DNA from: Parapusillimonas granuli
GTDB taxonomy: Bacteria; Pseudomonadota; Gammaproteobacteria; Burkholderiales; Burkholderiaceae_B
Length of the DNA stretch: 64,000 nucleotides
Assembly (NCBI RefSeq): GCF_013416525.1
Contig: NZ_JACCEM010000011.1
Coordinates: forward strand, 80,493-144,492
Reading direction: 5' to 3'
The position numbers and the translations under genes are program-made. Each line of letters begins with the position of its first letter. The stretch's first letter is position 1. Under the pieces are notes generated by a model. It worked only from the letters and a program-made list of their open reading frames with translations. It searched no databases and was not told the origin of the DNA. Shown one piece after another: positions 34,096 to 42,708 of the stretch.

Positions 34096-34857
34096 TCATG
34101 CATGGACGGCATGGCCGGTTTCCTGGCGCGCGCCCAGATAGGCGTCTATCGCCCGCTGGCGCCCCTCGCGGCTGCGCAGCGCCTCGGCATCGAGCTCGCC
34201 CGCGACATGCCCGTGCCGCAACACCCAGGCCCGCGCCGCCAGCCGGGCCGCCACGTGGAAGCTTTGCTCGACCAGCAGCGCCGTCAGGTTTTGATCTTTT
34301 TGGATGGCCGCCAGGCGCTCGTAGACGCGCGCGACCAGCAAAGGCGCGAGGCCCAGCGAAGGCTCGTCCAGCAGCAGCAGGCGCGGCCCGGCCATGAGCG
34401 CGCGCCCGATGGCCAGCATCTGCTGTTCTCCGCCGCTCAGCAGGCCGGCGGGCGACTTCAAGCGGTTGGCGATCTCGGGAAAGAACTCCAGCACCATCTC
34501 CCTGCGCCGGCCCCGCGTGCGCGCGTCTTCGTAATACGAGCCCAGGATCAGGTTTTCCGCGACGGTCAGGTCCGCCACGATGGCGCGGCCTTCGGGCACG
34601 TACACGATGCCCAGCCGGAAGCGCCGCGCCGCCGACCAGCCGCTGACGTCCCGGCCGTCGAACAGCACCCGCCCTTGCGCGGGCTCCAGCCCCGCGATGG
34701 CGCGCAAGGTGCTGGACTTCCCGGCCCCGTTGGCGCCGAGCAGCGCCGCCACCGTCCCCTGCTCCACGCCCAGGCTGATGCCGTGCACCACCGGCCCGGC
34801 GCCGTAACGCAGCGTCAAGCCGTCGACCCGCAACAACTGCCGCGCTCGCTCATTCAT
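34096..34857 (-). CDS. livF: Branched-chain-amino-acid-type ABC importer ATPase LivF
   Basis: 253-residue ATPase with Walker A GANGAGKSST, signature LSGGEQQMLAIGRALM, Walker B LLLLDEPSLGLAP and the LivF-typical VYVPEGRAIVADLTVAENL. It overlaps livG by 8 bp. HAAT-family importers move amino acids, amides, urea and many organic acids; with CoA-transferase neighbours, an organic acid is more likely here than leucine. Confidence 0.93.
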   Translation of the reverse strand: MNERARQLLRVDGLTLRYGAGPVVHGISLGVEQGTVAALLGANGAGKSSTLRAIAGLEPAQGRVLFDGRDVSGWSAARRFRLGIVYVPEGRAIVADLTVAENLILGSYYEDARTRGRRREMVLEFFPEIANRLKSPAGLLSGGEQQMLAIGRALMAGPRLLLLDEPSLGLAPLLVARVYERLAAIQKDQNLTALLVEQSFHVAARLAARAWVLRHGHVAGELDAEALRSREGRQRAIDAYLGARQETGHAVHA

Positions 34858-35638
34858 CCTCGTCTCCCAGATAGACCTTCACGACCTCCGGATTGGCGCG
34901 GACCTGCGCAGGCGTTCCGGAAGCCAGCAGCCGGCCGACGTTCAGCACGAAGATGCGGTCGCAGACGTCCATGATCAAATCCATATCGTGCTCCACGACC
35001 ACCAGGACCAGGTCCGGAGACCTGAGCTTCTTCAGCGCGGCGGCGAGATCGCGTGTCTCGATGGAGTTGAGCCCGGCGGCCGGCTCGTCCAGCAGCAGCA
35101 CCCGCGGCTCGCCCACGATGGCGCGCGCGATTTCCGCCAGGCGCAGCAGGCCCGGCGGCAGTTCGGCCGGACGGGAATCCGCCACTTGGGCGATGCCCAG
35201 GCGCTCGAGCGCGCCCAGCGCGAGCGCGCGATTGCGCGCGCGCTCTTTGCGCCCCGCCGGCAAAGGCAGGAAGGCATGCAGCCAGCCCGCCCTGGACAGG
35301 CGGTCGAGCCCGATCATGACGTTTTCCGCGATGGTCAGCTCCGGACACAGCGCCACGTGCTGGAAGCTGCGCGAGAACCCCAGCGCCGCGCGGCGGAAGG
35401 GCGGCAGCGCCTCCAGGCGCAGCCCGCCCATTTCAATGCCGCCTTGCGTGGGGGCGTAGATGCCGGTGAGGCAATTGAAGAAACTGGTCTTGCCCGCCCC
35501 GTTGGGGCCGATCAGGCCGGTGATTTCGCCGGCCTCCAGGCGCAGGCTGATGTCGGACAGCACTTGTATCCCGCCGAACGACAGGGACAGGCCGTCGACG
35601 CGCAGCGGCTCGGCGTGCTGGATGACGGCGGCGCTCAT
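34850..35638 (-). CDS. livG: Branched-chain-amino-acid-type ABC importer ATPase LivG
   Basis: 262-residue ATPase. It has Walker A GPNGAGKTSF, GFSRSFQHVALCPELTIAEN, Walker B VLLLDEPAAGLN and VLVVVEHDMDLIMDVCDRI. The signature is a divergent LPPGLLRLAEIARAI, a form often found in LivG-like proteins. The frame stays open far upstream, but the ATG at 35638 overlaps the livM stop as ATGA and begins the family sequence, so I use it. Confidence 0.92.
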   Translation of the reverse strand: MSAAVIQHAEPLRVDGLSLSFGGIQVLSDISLRLEAGEITGLIGPNGAGKTSFFNCLTGIYAPTQGGIEMGGLRLEALPPFRRAALGFSRSFQHVALCPELTIAENVMIGLDRLSRAGWLHAFLPLPAGRKERARNRALALGALERLGIAQVADSRPAELPPGLLRLAEIARAIVGEPRVLLLDEPAAGLNSIETRDLAAALKKLRSPDLVLVVVEHDMDLIMDVCDRIFVLNVGRLLASGTPAQVRANPEVVKVYLGDEDE

Positions 35639-36639
35639 GAACGGCTCCCTTCCAGCCGCGCGCGCAGATCCGCGGGCAGCGCGTTGAAGCCGAGGACGAC
35701 GGCCAGCAGGGCAGCGCCGTACAGCACGGGCACCCAGTCGCCGGCCCCGGCGAGCAGCAAGGGCACCATGGTCAGGAACAGGCCGCCGATGACGCTGCCG
35801 GCGATGGAAAGCGAATACAGGCTGACCACGGACCCGACCAGCAGGAAGATGGAGGTCCAGAGCGTGAAGCTGTTGGGCGACACGGTCGATGAGCTGAACG
35901 ACAGCAAGGCGCCGGCGACGGCCGCGATGCCGGCGCTCAAGGCCATGCAGGACAGGCGCGCCCAGCTTCTTCTGATGCCGAAGGATTCGGCGGCATGGGC
36001 CGAGCTGCGGATCAGCAGCAAGGCCATGGCCTGGCGCGAACGGCGGAAATGCCGCAGCAAGAGCACGACGGCCACCAGGCCCGCCAACGGCATGTAGTAG
36101 CGCTGCATGTCCTTGGACACGCCCGGCAAGGCGTCCAGATTGACGTACAGCCCGCCATAGCCGCCCGTGACGTTCGAAAAGTGGAGCAGCACTTCGGGCA
36201 GGGCCAGCGCCAGCGCCATGGTGGCGACCGCCAGGTAGATGCCCGACAGATGGCGCGAGGGATAGGAAAAGAGCACGCCCAGCACGGCGCCGGCCACGGC
36301 CGCGACGGGCAGGCTGAATAACAGGGACAGCGCCAGGTATTTTTCGAGCAGGGCGACGGTGTATGCGCCCGCGGCCACGAATACGCCATGCCCGATGGAA
36401 ACCTCGCCGCCATAGCGGACCAGGAAGCTGACGGACAGAATCGCGATGGCGTTGGCAAAGCACAGCCCCAGCGTGAAGGTCCAGTAGCCGCCCGCCGTCA
36501 GCGGCAGCGCCAGCAGGACCAGCAGCCCGGCCAGGCCCGCCGCGGCGGACAGGCGCTGCCTGGGGGCCCGCGCACGCATGGCCGGCACGGACGCATCCGC
36601 AAGGCGGTCGGCCGATGCCGATACACTGAGATCAGACAC
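35635..36639 (-). CDS. livM: Branched-chain-amino-acid-type ABC importer permease LivM
   Basis: 334-residue inner-membrane permease with about 8-10 hydrophobic segments. It carries the LivM landmarks FCFAN-like FANAIAILSVSFLVRYGGEV followed by SIGHGVFVAAGAYTVALL, and a C-terminal hydrophobic FNALPADLRARLEG end. A charged, Ala-rich 30-residue N-terminal extension precedes the first membrane helix. It overlaps livH by 8 bp and livG by 4 bp. Confidence 0.92.
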   Translation of the reverse strand: MSDLSVSASADRLADASVPAMRARAPRQRLSAAAGLAGLLVLLALPLTAGGYWTFTLGLCFANAIAILSVSFLVRYGGEVSIGHGVFVAAGAYTVALLEKYLALSLLFSLPVAAVAGAVLGVLFSYPSRHLSGIYLAVATMALALALPEVLLHFSNVTGGYGGLYVNLDALPGVSKDMQRYYMPLAGLVAVVLLLRHFRRSRQAMALLLIRSSAHAAESFGIRRSWARLSCMALSAGIAAVAGALLSFSSSTVSPNSFTLWTSIFLLVGSVVSLYSLSIAGSVIGGLFLTMVPLLLAGAGDWVPVLYGAALLAVVLGFNALPADLRARLEGSRS

Positions 36640-37510
36640 GGGCGCCTCCGCGAATCGCCAGCACGCCCTTGGGGAAGGCGTTGAGCACCAGCAGGATGAT
36701 GAGCAGCATGTAGGTGTTGCTGAATTCGGCCGCGATATAGAACGACAGCAGATTCATGACCACGCCGATGAAGATTCCGCCCAGCACGGCGCCGGGCAGG
36801 CTGTTGAAGCCGCCCACGACGGCGGCGCCGAATGCCTGGAGCATGAATGACGCGACGCTGGTCGAGGACAGAAAAGTCGTGGGCACGATCAGCAGCGCCG
36901 CGATCAGGCCGAGCAGGCCCGCCACCACGAACGAGAACAGATGGATGCGCCGCAGGTTCAGGCCGCAGACCCGGCTTGCGAACGGGTGGGCGGACACCGC
37001 CCGGAACGCGATCCCGATGCGGGTCCGTTCGATGAGCAGGTAAAGGCAGCCGATGGCCAGGGCGGTCACCGACAGCACCGCGAGGTCATAGGCCGATACG
37101 CGCAAGGGGCCGAGCTCGGCCCGCCAGGCCGGCAGGGGCAGATCCAGCGACACCACGTTCGATCCGAAAACCAGCTGCGTGGCCCCTTGCGCGATCAGGC
37201 CCACGCCCAGGGTGGCGATGGTGCTGGTCAGGTCGGACTTGAACACCAGCGGGGCGATGAACAGATAGCTGAGCGCCATGACCGCCACCATGATGACCAG
37301 CGTCAACAGCACGGCGGGACCCCAGGCCATGTTGGCGAAGATGCCGGCCGTGAAGCCGAAGACGAGGAAGGCCGCCAGGCCCGCGAGGTTGCCATGGGCG
37401 AAGTTCACGACGTTGGAGCTCTTGTAGACGAGCACCAGCCCGATCGCGCCCATCGCATACAGGCAGCCGCTGATGATGCCGGCCCAGGCCAGCCCGATGA
37501 TGTCAGCCAT
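36632..37510 (-). CDS. livH: Branched-chain-amino-acid-type ABC importer permease LivH
   Basis: 292-residue permease: GIISGCLYAMGAIGLVLVYK, VVNFAHGNLAGLAAFLVFGF and SVASFMLQAFGAAVVGGFNS then LPGAVLGGIFIG are LivH landmarks. ATG at 37510 starts the family sequence; an open frame continues upstream into the neighbouring gene but is only a shadow of it. It lies 14 bp from the dehydrogenase gene. Confidence 0.93.
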   Translation of the reverse strand: MADIIGLAWAGIISGCLYAMGAIGLVLVYKSSNVVNFAHGNLAGLAAFLVFGFTAGIFANMAWGPAVLLTLVIMVAVMALSYLFIAPLVFKSDLTSTIATLGVGLIAQGATQLVFGSNVVSLDLPLPAWRAELGPLRVSAYDLAVLSVTALAIGCLYLLIERTRIGIAFRAVSAHPFASRVCGLNLRRIHLFSFVVAGLLGLIAALLIVPTTFLSSTSVASFMLQAFGAAVVGGFNSLPGAVLGGIFIGVVMNLLSFYIAAEFSNTYMLLIILLVLNAFPKGVLAIRGGARV

Positions 37511-37524
37511 GTGCGCGTCCCTCC

Positions 37525-38436
37525 TCAGCCGGCCTTCGCCGGCCCGATGCCGCGGTCGATGATCTCGATGACCGCCGGAAAATAGCGGCCGCTCCACCCT
37601 TCCGTGGCGGTCGCCGCGTAGTAGCGCTGGGCGAGCTCGGCCACGTGCGCGGCCAGCCCCGTCTGGGCGGCCAGCTCGAGCACATAGCTCAGGTCCTTGA
37701 GCACGTACTCCGGCGGGAAGGCCTTGTCGGGAAAGCTTCTTGGCAGCATGGCCTTGCGGCCGTGATTGCGCAGCACGAAGCTGTCGCCCGAGCCTTTCGA
37801 TACCGCGTCCAGCAAGACGGCCGGCTGCACGCCGGACCGTTCGCCCAGCACCATCATTTCCGCCAGCGCCATGGTGTGCTCGAACACCAGGGCGTTGTTG
37901 ATGAGCTTCACCACCTGGCCGCAGCCGACCGCGCCGCAATGCGTGACGTCGGACGCGATGTAGCGCAGCATGGGCTCGATGCGCGCGTAGACGGCGTCGG
38001 AGGCCCCCACCATGATGCTCAGTTCGCCTCGTTGCGCCGCTTCGCGCGTCCGCGCCACCGGCGCATCGGCAAAATCGATTCCGGCGCCGGCGAGTTTTTC
38101 CGCCACCGCGCGGGCCGACGCCACCGCCGTGGTGCTCAGGTCGATGATGGTCGAGGGGCGCCTGCCGCCTGCGGACAAGCCGCCGGCGCCGAGGCAGACC
38201 TGCTCCACCTGCGGCCCGCCCGGCAAGGACAGGAACACGCAGTCGGCCGCCGCCGCCACGTCCGCCACGGTTGCCATGCGCCGGGCCTTGGTGCCTTCCA
38301 GCGCCTCGAAAGCGCTCGAATTCATGTCGTAGGCCAAGACGTCGCCGGCGTGCTTGAGCGCCATGTTCCTGCACATCGGGCCGCCCATCACGCCCAAGCC
38401 GATGAATCCGATCACCGGTGAAGTTTCCACTGCCAT
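37525..38436 (-). CDS. 3-hydroxyisobutyrate dehydrogenase-like NAD(P) oxidoreductase
   Basis: 303-residue beta-hydroxyacid dehydrogenase. The Rossmann motif GFIGLGVMGGPMCRNMA is at the N-terminus, substrate-binding DAPVARTREAAQRGELSIMV (usual form DAPVSGG) follows, and the catalytic Lys lies in GCGQVVKLINNALVF. It would oxidise a 3-hydroxy acid to a semialdehyde. The DAPVART replacement of the Gly-Gly substrate loop suggests a bulkier or different substrate than hydroxyisobutyrate. It starts 14 bp after the SDR stop. Confidence 0.88.
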   Translation of the reverse strand: MAVETSPVIGFIGLGVMGGPMCRNMALKHAGDVLAYDMNSSAFEALEGTKARRMATVADVAAAADCVFLSLPGGPQVEQVCLGAGGLSAGGRRPSTIIDLSTTAVASARAVAEKLAGAGIDFADAPVARTREAAQRGELSIMVGASDAVYARIEPMLRYIASDVTHCGAVGCGQVVKLINNALVFEHTMALAEMMVLGERSGVQPAVLLDAVSKGSGDSFVLRNHGRKAMLPRSFPDKAFPPEYVLKDLSYVLELAAQTGLAAHVAELAQRYYAATATEGWSGRYFPAVIEIIDRGIGPAKAG

Positions 38437-38449
38437 GTCGCGTCTCCTG

Positions 38450-39238
38450 TCAGTCCATCCACATGCCGCCGCTGATGTCCAGCGAGGTGCCGGTGATCCA
38501 GTTGGAAGCGGGGGAGCAGAGAAACAGCGCCGCCTGGGCGATGTCCTCGGGGTTGCCATAGCGGCCGAGCGGCACGGTGGCGTTGGCCGCGGGCGCCCCG
38601 CCGGTGGTGACGCTGGCCCACATGGCGGTTTCGACCGGCCCCGGGGCCAGCGTGTTGGCATAGACGCCATGCGGCGCGCCGGCCTTGGCCATCCAGCGGA
38701 TCATGCCGTGCACCGCCGACTTGGACGCCACGTAGGCGGGCCCGGAAGCCACGCCGCCGTTCTTGGCGGCGATGGAGCCCGCGGCCAGTATCTTGCCGTA
38801 GCCTTGCGCGCACATCAGCGGAAACAGCTTGCGGGTGGGATTCACCACGCCGCGCACATTGACGGCCATGAGGGCGTCCCATTCTTCGTCCGTGCTGTCG
38901 GCCAACGAGGTGCGCGCGATGATGCCGGCGCACAGCACCAGGATGTCGACCTTGCCGTGCTCGGCGATCACCGCATCGATCAGCGCATCGGTCTGCTCGC
39001 GGGAAGTGACGTCGTACCGCCGGTACGCTATGCCTTCCCCGATCGATTCGTCCTGCGCGAGGTCGGTCGCCACGACCCGGGCGCCCGCTTTGCTGAACGC
39101 ATTCGCGATGGCGCGGCCCATGGCGCCCGCTCCGCCCGTGATCAGGGCCACCCGGCCGTGGAGATCCGCCGGCCCGCTCATATGCTGTGTCATGTTTCTG
39201 CCTGCTCCTGTTTGTGTTGCATGATGGATTGCGTTCAT
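38450..39238 (-). CDS. Short-chain dehydrogenase/reductase (SDR)
   Basis: 262-residue classical SDR. It has a cofactor motif TGGAGAMGRAI (about 34-44), NAG-equivalent LCAGI (about 102), catalytic Ser155 (AAGSIAAKN) and the YxxxK pair Tyr169/Lys173 in PAYVASKSAV. The C-terminus has the usual ISGGMWMD. Asp in VVATDLAQ favours NAD. The start at 39238 overlaps the upstream hydratase stop as ATGA; internal ATGs (39193, 39181) would trim a non-conserved leader. It probably oxidises a hydroxyacyl-CoA or hydroxy acid made by the hydratases. Confidence 0.9.
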   Translation of the reverse strand: MNAIHHATQTGAGRNMTQHMSGPADLHGRVALITGGAGAMGRAIANAFSKAGARVVATDLAQDESIGEGIAYRRYDVTSREQTDALIDAVIAEHGKVDILVLCAGIIARTSLADSTDEEWDALMAVNVRGVVNPTRKLFPLMCAQGYGKILAAGSIAAKNGGVASGPAYVASKSAVHGMIRWMAKAGAPHGVYANTLAPGPVETAMWASVTTGGAPAANATVPLGRYGNPEDIAQAALFLCSPASNWITGTSLDISGGMWMD

Positions 39239-40071
39239 CGAAAGGCGGCCGCCGCCGACATGGCGAGTTCGCCGCCGGGGCCCCGGGCCCAGACGCTCAG
39301 CGAGCCGTCCTCCAGGGCCCGCCCTTCCAGGCGGAAGCTCCGGTCGACGAACAAAGGGCTCACGCCCCGGAAATCGAAACGGGACAGCGGCCTGCCGCCG
39401 CCCTGCTCCACCGCGAACTGCTGCAGCAACGTCGCCGTCAGCGGGCCGTGCACGACCAGGTCGGGGTAGCCTTCTTCGCTGCGCGCATAGGCCTGGTCAT
39501 AATGGATGCGGTGGCCGTTGAAGGTAAGGGCCGAATACCGGAACAGCAGCGTCGTGTCGGGCTGGAAATCGCGCCCCCAGTCGGACTCGGCGTCGTGAGG
39601 CTGCAGCGCCGCGCCCGCGCCCGCGGGCGTGGCTTCGCGGTAGACGATGTCCTGTTCTTCGACGATGCAAAGCTCGCCGTTGGCGGTAATCGCATGCTCG
39701 ACGGTGACGAACCAGAGCGCGCCGCGCTTGCCGACCTTGTTCTCCACCTTGGCGATCCGGCTGCGCCGCGTGGCTGCGTCGCCCACCGGCAGGTCGGCCA
39801 GATAGCGTATGCGGCTGCCGGCCCACATGCGCCTGGGCAGCTCGATCGGCGGCAGGAAGCCGCCGCGCCGCGGATGGCCGTCGGGGCCCAGCCCGCTGCG
39901 CCGTTCCACCGGGTTGAAGAACAGCCAGTGCCAGCCGGGCGGCAGCGGATCGCCGTCCAGCGGCGCCGCCGGGATGTCCAGCGTGGCCGCCATGGCCCGC
40001 GCGACCGAGCCCAGGATGCGTTCCGTCCGCTCTTCCTCGCGCCCCACCCATGCCTGGTATTCATCGCTCAT
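39235..40071 (-). CDS. FAS1-like/MaoC hydratase (mesaconyl-C4-CoA hydratase-like)
   Basis: 278-residue hydroxyacyl-thioester dehydratase-type protein. The N-terminal half has LPPGWHWLFFNPVERRSGLG and GGFLPPIELPRRMWAGSRI, and the C-terminal hot-dog half has the active-site segment LLFRYSALTFNGHRIHYDQA followed by DLVVHGPLTATLL. This arrangement is that of mesaconyl-C4-CoA hydratase and its relatives. Neighbouring CoA-transferases would supply the CoA ester. It is encoded 9 bp after the receptor gene and overlaps the SDR gene. Confidence 0.88.
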   Translation of the reverse strand: MSDEYQAWVGREEERTERILGSVARAMAATLDIPAAPLDGDPLPPGWHWLFFNPVERRSGLGPDGHPRRGGFLPPIELPRRMWAGSRIRYLADLPVGDAATRRSRIAKVENKVGKRGALWFVTVEHAITANGELCIVEEQDIVYREATPAGAGAALQPHDAESDWGRDFQPDTTLLFRYSALTFNGHRIHYDQAYARSEEGYPDLVVHGPLTATLLQQFAVEQGGGRPLSRFDFRGVSPLFVDRSFRLEGRALEDGSLSVWARGPGGELAMSAAAAFR

Positions 40072-40080
40072 GATTGCCTC

Positions 40081-41292
40081 TTAGCCGACCTTCGCGTTGA
40101 ACACCTCGGCCGGATACGGCTTGAAGTCGCGCACCAGCACGAACTTGCCGCCTTCGCCGGCCCGGATGATGCCTTCTTGCCGCGCGCCCCGGTGGTCGCC
40201 TTTCTCGAAGCTCACGCCGCGGGCGCCGCCGACGGTTTCGTTGCGCATGGTTTCCATGACGTCGACCAGGCTTTCACGCGTCAGCGGCTTGCCGCTGCCC
40301 AGCAGCGATTTGAACCCTTTGACGAACAGGGATGCGTTGCTCCAGCCGTTCAGGCCGAACACGCCGATCGGATCGTTGGGATAATGTTTGGACACGCTGT
40401 CGCGATAGGCCTTGATCTGCGGGTCGTCGGCGGTGACGGGCACCAGCCAGGACGAGAAATACACGCCATCGAGCAAGGGCCCCGCCAGCTTGTAGGTGGT
40501 GGGGTCGGCCGTGAAGAACGGCGCCATCCAGTTGGACTTGAAACCCAGGCGGTCGGCGGCCTTCAGGGCGGCGGCCAGGTTCGCATTGGACCCGAACAGA
40601 ATCACGGTCTGGGCCTTGGCGTTGGCGATGCGGCGCAAATGCGGGGTGAAGTCGGTATTGCGGACTTCGAAGGGGATGGACTCCGCCGGCTCCTTGCCCA
40701 GCGTCTTCATGTGCATGTCGAACCCGCGCTTGGCGGAACGGCCCAATTCATCGTTTTCCCACAGCAAGGCGACGCGGTCGCTCTTCAAGTCCTTGACGGC
40801 GTAATCCAGATTGGATGCCGCCGACCAGCCGTAATCGGGCAGCAGCGGGAACACCAGGCGCTCCGAAAACAGGGCCGTGGCGCCGCCTATGGGGCCGATC
40901 ATGGGCAGGCCCACTTCCTTGGCGTAGGGAATGACCGCCACCGACTGCGCGGTGCCCACCGGCGCCGTCAAGGCGAATATCTTGTCCTCCCCCACCAGGC
41001 GGCGCGTGACGGCCACGCTGCGCGCGGGCTCGTAGCCGTCGTCGTAAGTGACGAACTTGATCTTCCAGCCGTCCAGCGCATTCGTTTCGTTGGCCCACTT
41101 GAAGCAGGACTCCGCCGCGTGGGTAAGAATGGCGTAGAACGGAACGGGACCGGTGATCGGCGTGAAGGCGCCCACCGTGACGGTCTTGCTTGCCGTGTCT
41201 ATGCCGGGAGCGGGCTGCTGGGCCCGCACAAGGCCTGGAAGTGCCAGGGAGGCCGCCGCGGCGCAGCCCGAAAGAAAGGTCCGTCTATGCAC
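40081..41292 (-). CDS. Liv-type ABC importer periplasmic receptor
   Basis: 403-residue type I binding protein. The N-terminus MHRRTFLSGCAAAASLALPG has a twin-arginine-like signal; it is cleaved near VRAQQP. The mature part shows GAFTPITGPVPFYAILTHAA and PMIGPIGGATALF, typical of amide/carboxylate receptors. The start is GTG at 41292: AGGAG lies 7-8 bases upstream, and the longer in-frame ATG (41346) would overlap an operator-like palindrome. It serves the LivFGMH importer downstream on the same strand and heads that transcript. Confidence 0.91.
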   Translation of the reverse strand: MHRRTFLSGCAAAASLALPGLVRAQQPAPGIDTASKTVTVGAFTPITGPVPFYAILTHAAESCFKWANETNALDGWKIKFVTYDDGYEPARSVAVTRRLVGEDKIFALTAPVGTAQSVAVIPYAKEVGLPMIGPIGGATALFSERLVFPLLPDYGWSAASNLDYAVKDLKSDRVALLWENDELGRSAKRGFDMHMKTLGKEPAESIPFEVRNTDFTPHLRRIANAKAQTVILFGSNANLAAALKAADRLGFKSNWMAPFFTADPTTYKLAGPLLDGVYFSSWLVPVTADDPQIKAYRDSVSKHYPNDPIGVFGLNGWSNASLFVKGFKSLLGSGKPLTRESLVDVMETMRNETVGGARGVSFEKGDHRGARQEGIIRAGEGGKFVLVRDFKPYPAEVFNAKVG

Positions 41293-41339
41293 GATGTGTC
41301 TCCTGTTTATTGATTTATGATGGGTTTTGCCCCCATAGG

Positions 41340-41354
41340 AATGCATTATATATT
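41340..41354. promoter_or_regulatory. GntR-type operator-like palindrome, copy 4
   Basis: AATGCATTATATATT. One arm matches the consensus; the other deviates at two bases. It is the exact reverse complement of copy 5 and lies 48-62 bp before the receptor start on the minus strand. Confidence 0.65.
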
Positions 41355-41418
41355 TTTGTATGAGGCAATTAATACGGGATTACCCCTAAGGCAAAGCATA
41401 AAAACCGGCCCGATCAAG

Positions 41419-41433
41419 AATATATAATGCATT
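41419..41433. promoter_or_regulatory. GntR-type operator-like palindrome, copy 5
   Basis: AATATATAATGCATT, identical to copy 4 on the opposite strand, 25-39 bp before the CoA-transferase ATG at 41458. The two copies are 79 bp apart in a divergent promoter region. Confidence 0.65.
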
Positions 41434-41457
41434 ATATTAAACGAATAGGAATCTTCC

Positions 41458-42708
41458 ATGCAGAATGCGCCTTTGAGCGGCCGCCGTGTCATCGAACTGG
41501 GCACGATGCTGGCCGCGCCCTTCGCGTCCCACATCCTGTCCCAGCTGGGCGCCGAAGTCATCAAAGTAGAACCGCCGCGCGGCGATCCCACGCGCAGCCT
41601 GGTGCGGGGCGGCCCCAGCGGAACCTTCATCGCCTACAGCCACGGCAAGAAAAGCGTGTGCATCGACCTGGGCACGCCGGAAGGCGGCGCGGCATTCCGC
41701 AAGCTGCTGGCCACGGCGGACGTCCTGGTGCACAACCTGGCGCCCAAGGCCGCGCGCAAGCTGGGCGTCACCCCGCAGGCCTGCAAAAACGCCAACCCCG
41801 CCCTGATCTACTGCCACATCCGGGGCTATGGGCCCGGCCCCCAGGAAGACGACCTGGCGTCGAATCCGGTGGCGGAGGCGTCCAGCGGCGTCATGGAGGG
41901 CAACCGGATCGACGGGCGGCCCAGCCGGCTGGGGCCGTCCTACCATGACCAGTTCGCGGGCGCCTATGCGGTCATCGGCATATTGTCGTCGCTGCTGCAA
42001 AAGCACCAGGGCCGTGAAAGCGGCCCGATCGAGATCGGCCTATATGAAACCGGGCTGCACGTCGCGGCGCGCGACCTGGTCGGGGTGCAGTTGAAGACGC
42101 AGCTGCTGGGCAGGCCCGAACGCGAGCCGCATGGCGAATTCAGCATGCCCGGCTACGGGGCGTACCAGACGGCCGACGGCCGCTGGCTGTATCTCTTGAT
42201 GCTGACGGACGCGCATTGGTCCAAGTTCTGCCGCGCCTTGCAGCTGCCCCAGGCCGACGACGAGACCCTGGCCACCCTGCGCATGCGCAAGAAGGCGCGC
42301 CAACAGGTGGAAGACATCGTGAAACAGGCCGTCGGCGCGCTGAGCTTCGAAGAAGCCGCGCAGCGGCTGAAGGCGGCCGATGTCGGCTTCACCGAGGTGC
42401 TGCCGCTGGAACGCGTCCTGGAACCGGCCCAGGCGCGGCAGCCCGGCAAGCTGCGCAGCGTTGCGCTGCGCGGCCTGGAATTCGACGTGCCTGAATTCCC
42501 CAGCCTGAATGCCGACAAGAATGGCTTGCACACCCTGCCCCCGCCGGAGCTCGGTGAACACACGCTGGAGATCCTGCAAGCGGCCGGCGTCCCGCCGGAA
42601 CAATGCAGCGCGATGATGCAGGCGGGCGCCATCGCCGGCCCCCAGCCCGGCCGCCACGCCTGGGCGCCGCTGCGGGAAAAGACCGGGGCCGGGCTCAAGG
42701 CACCATGA
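41458..42708 (+). CDS. Family III CoA-transferase (CaiB/BaiF) 3
   Basis: 416-residue CoA-transferase: GRRVIELGTMLAAPFASHIL, GAEVIKVEPPRGDPTRSLV, GKKSVCIDLGTPEGGAAFRK, DVLVHNLAPKAARKLGV and HIRGYGPGPQEDD. It is closer to the typical family form than the two at 28414 and 29613. It is transcribed divergently from the importer genes, from a promoter holding operator copy 5, so it should be induced together with them. It could activate the imported acid as the first step. The end overlaps the convergent oxidoreductase gene by 14 bp. Confidence 0.92.
   Translation: MQNAPLSGRRVIELGTMLAAPFASHILSQLGAEVIKVEPPRGDPTRSLVRGGPSGTFIAYSHGKKSVCIDLGTPEGGAAFRKLLATADVLVHNLAPKAARKLGVTPQACKNANPALIYCHIRGYGPGPQEDDLASNPVAEASSGVMEGNRIDGRPSRLGPSYHDQFAGAYAVIGILSSLLQKHQGRESGPIEIGLYETGLHVAARDLVGVQLKTQLLGRPEREPHGEFSMPGYGAYQTADGRWLYLLMLTDAHWSKFCRALQLPQADDETLATLRMRKKARQQVEDIVKQAVGALSFEEAAQRLKAADVGFTEVLPLERVLEPAQARQPGKLRSVALRGLEFDVPEFPSLNADKNGLHTLPPPELGEHTLEILQAAGVPPEQCSAMMQAGAIAGPQPGRHAWAPLREKTGAGLKAP

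Noticed and set aside
34850..36463. A single 537-residue protein reading from within livM through livG
   Set aside because: Its first 275 codons are antiparallel-free shadow sequence of livM in another frame, Arg/Gly/His-rich and without a domain; the real livG starts at 35638.
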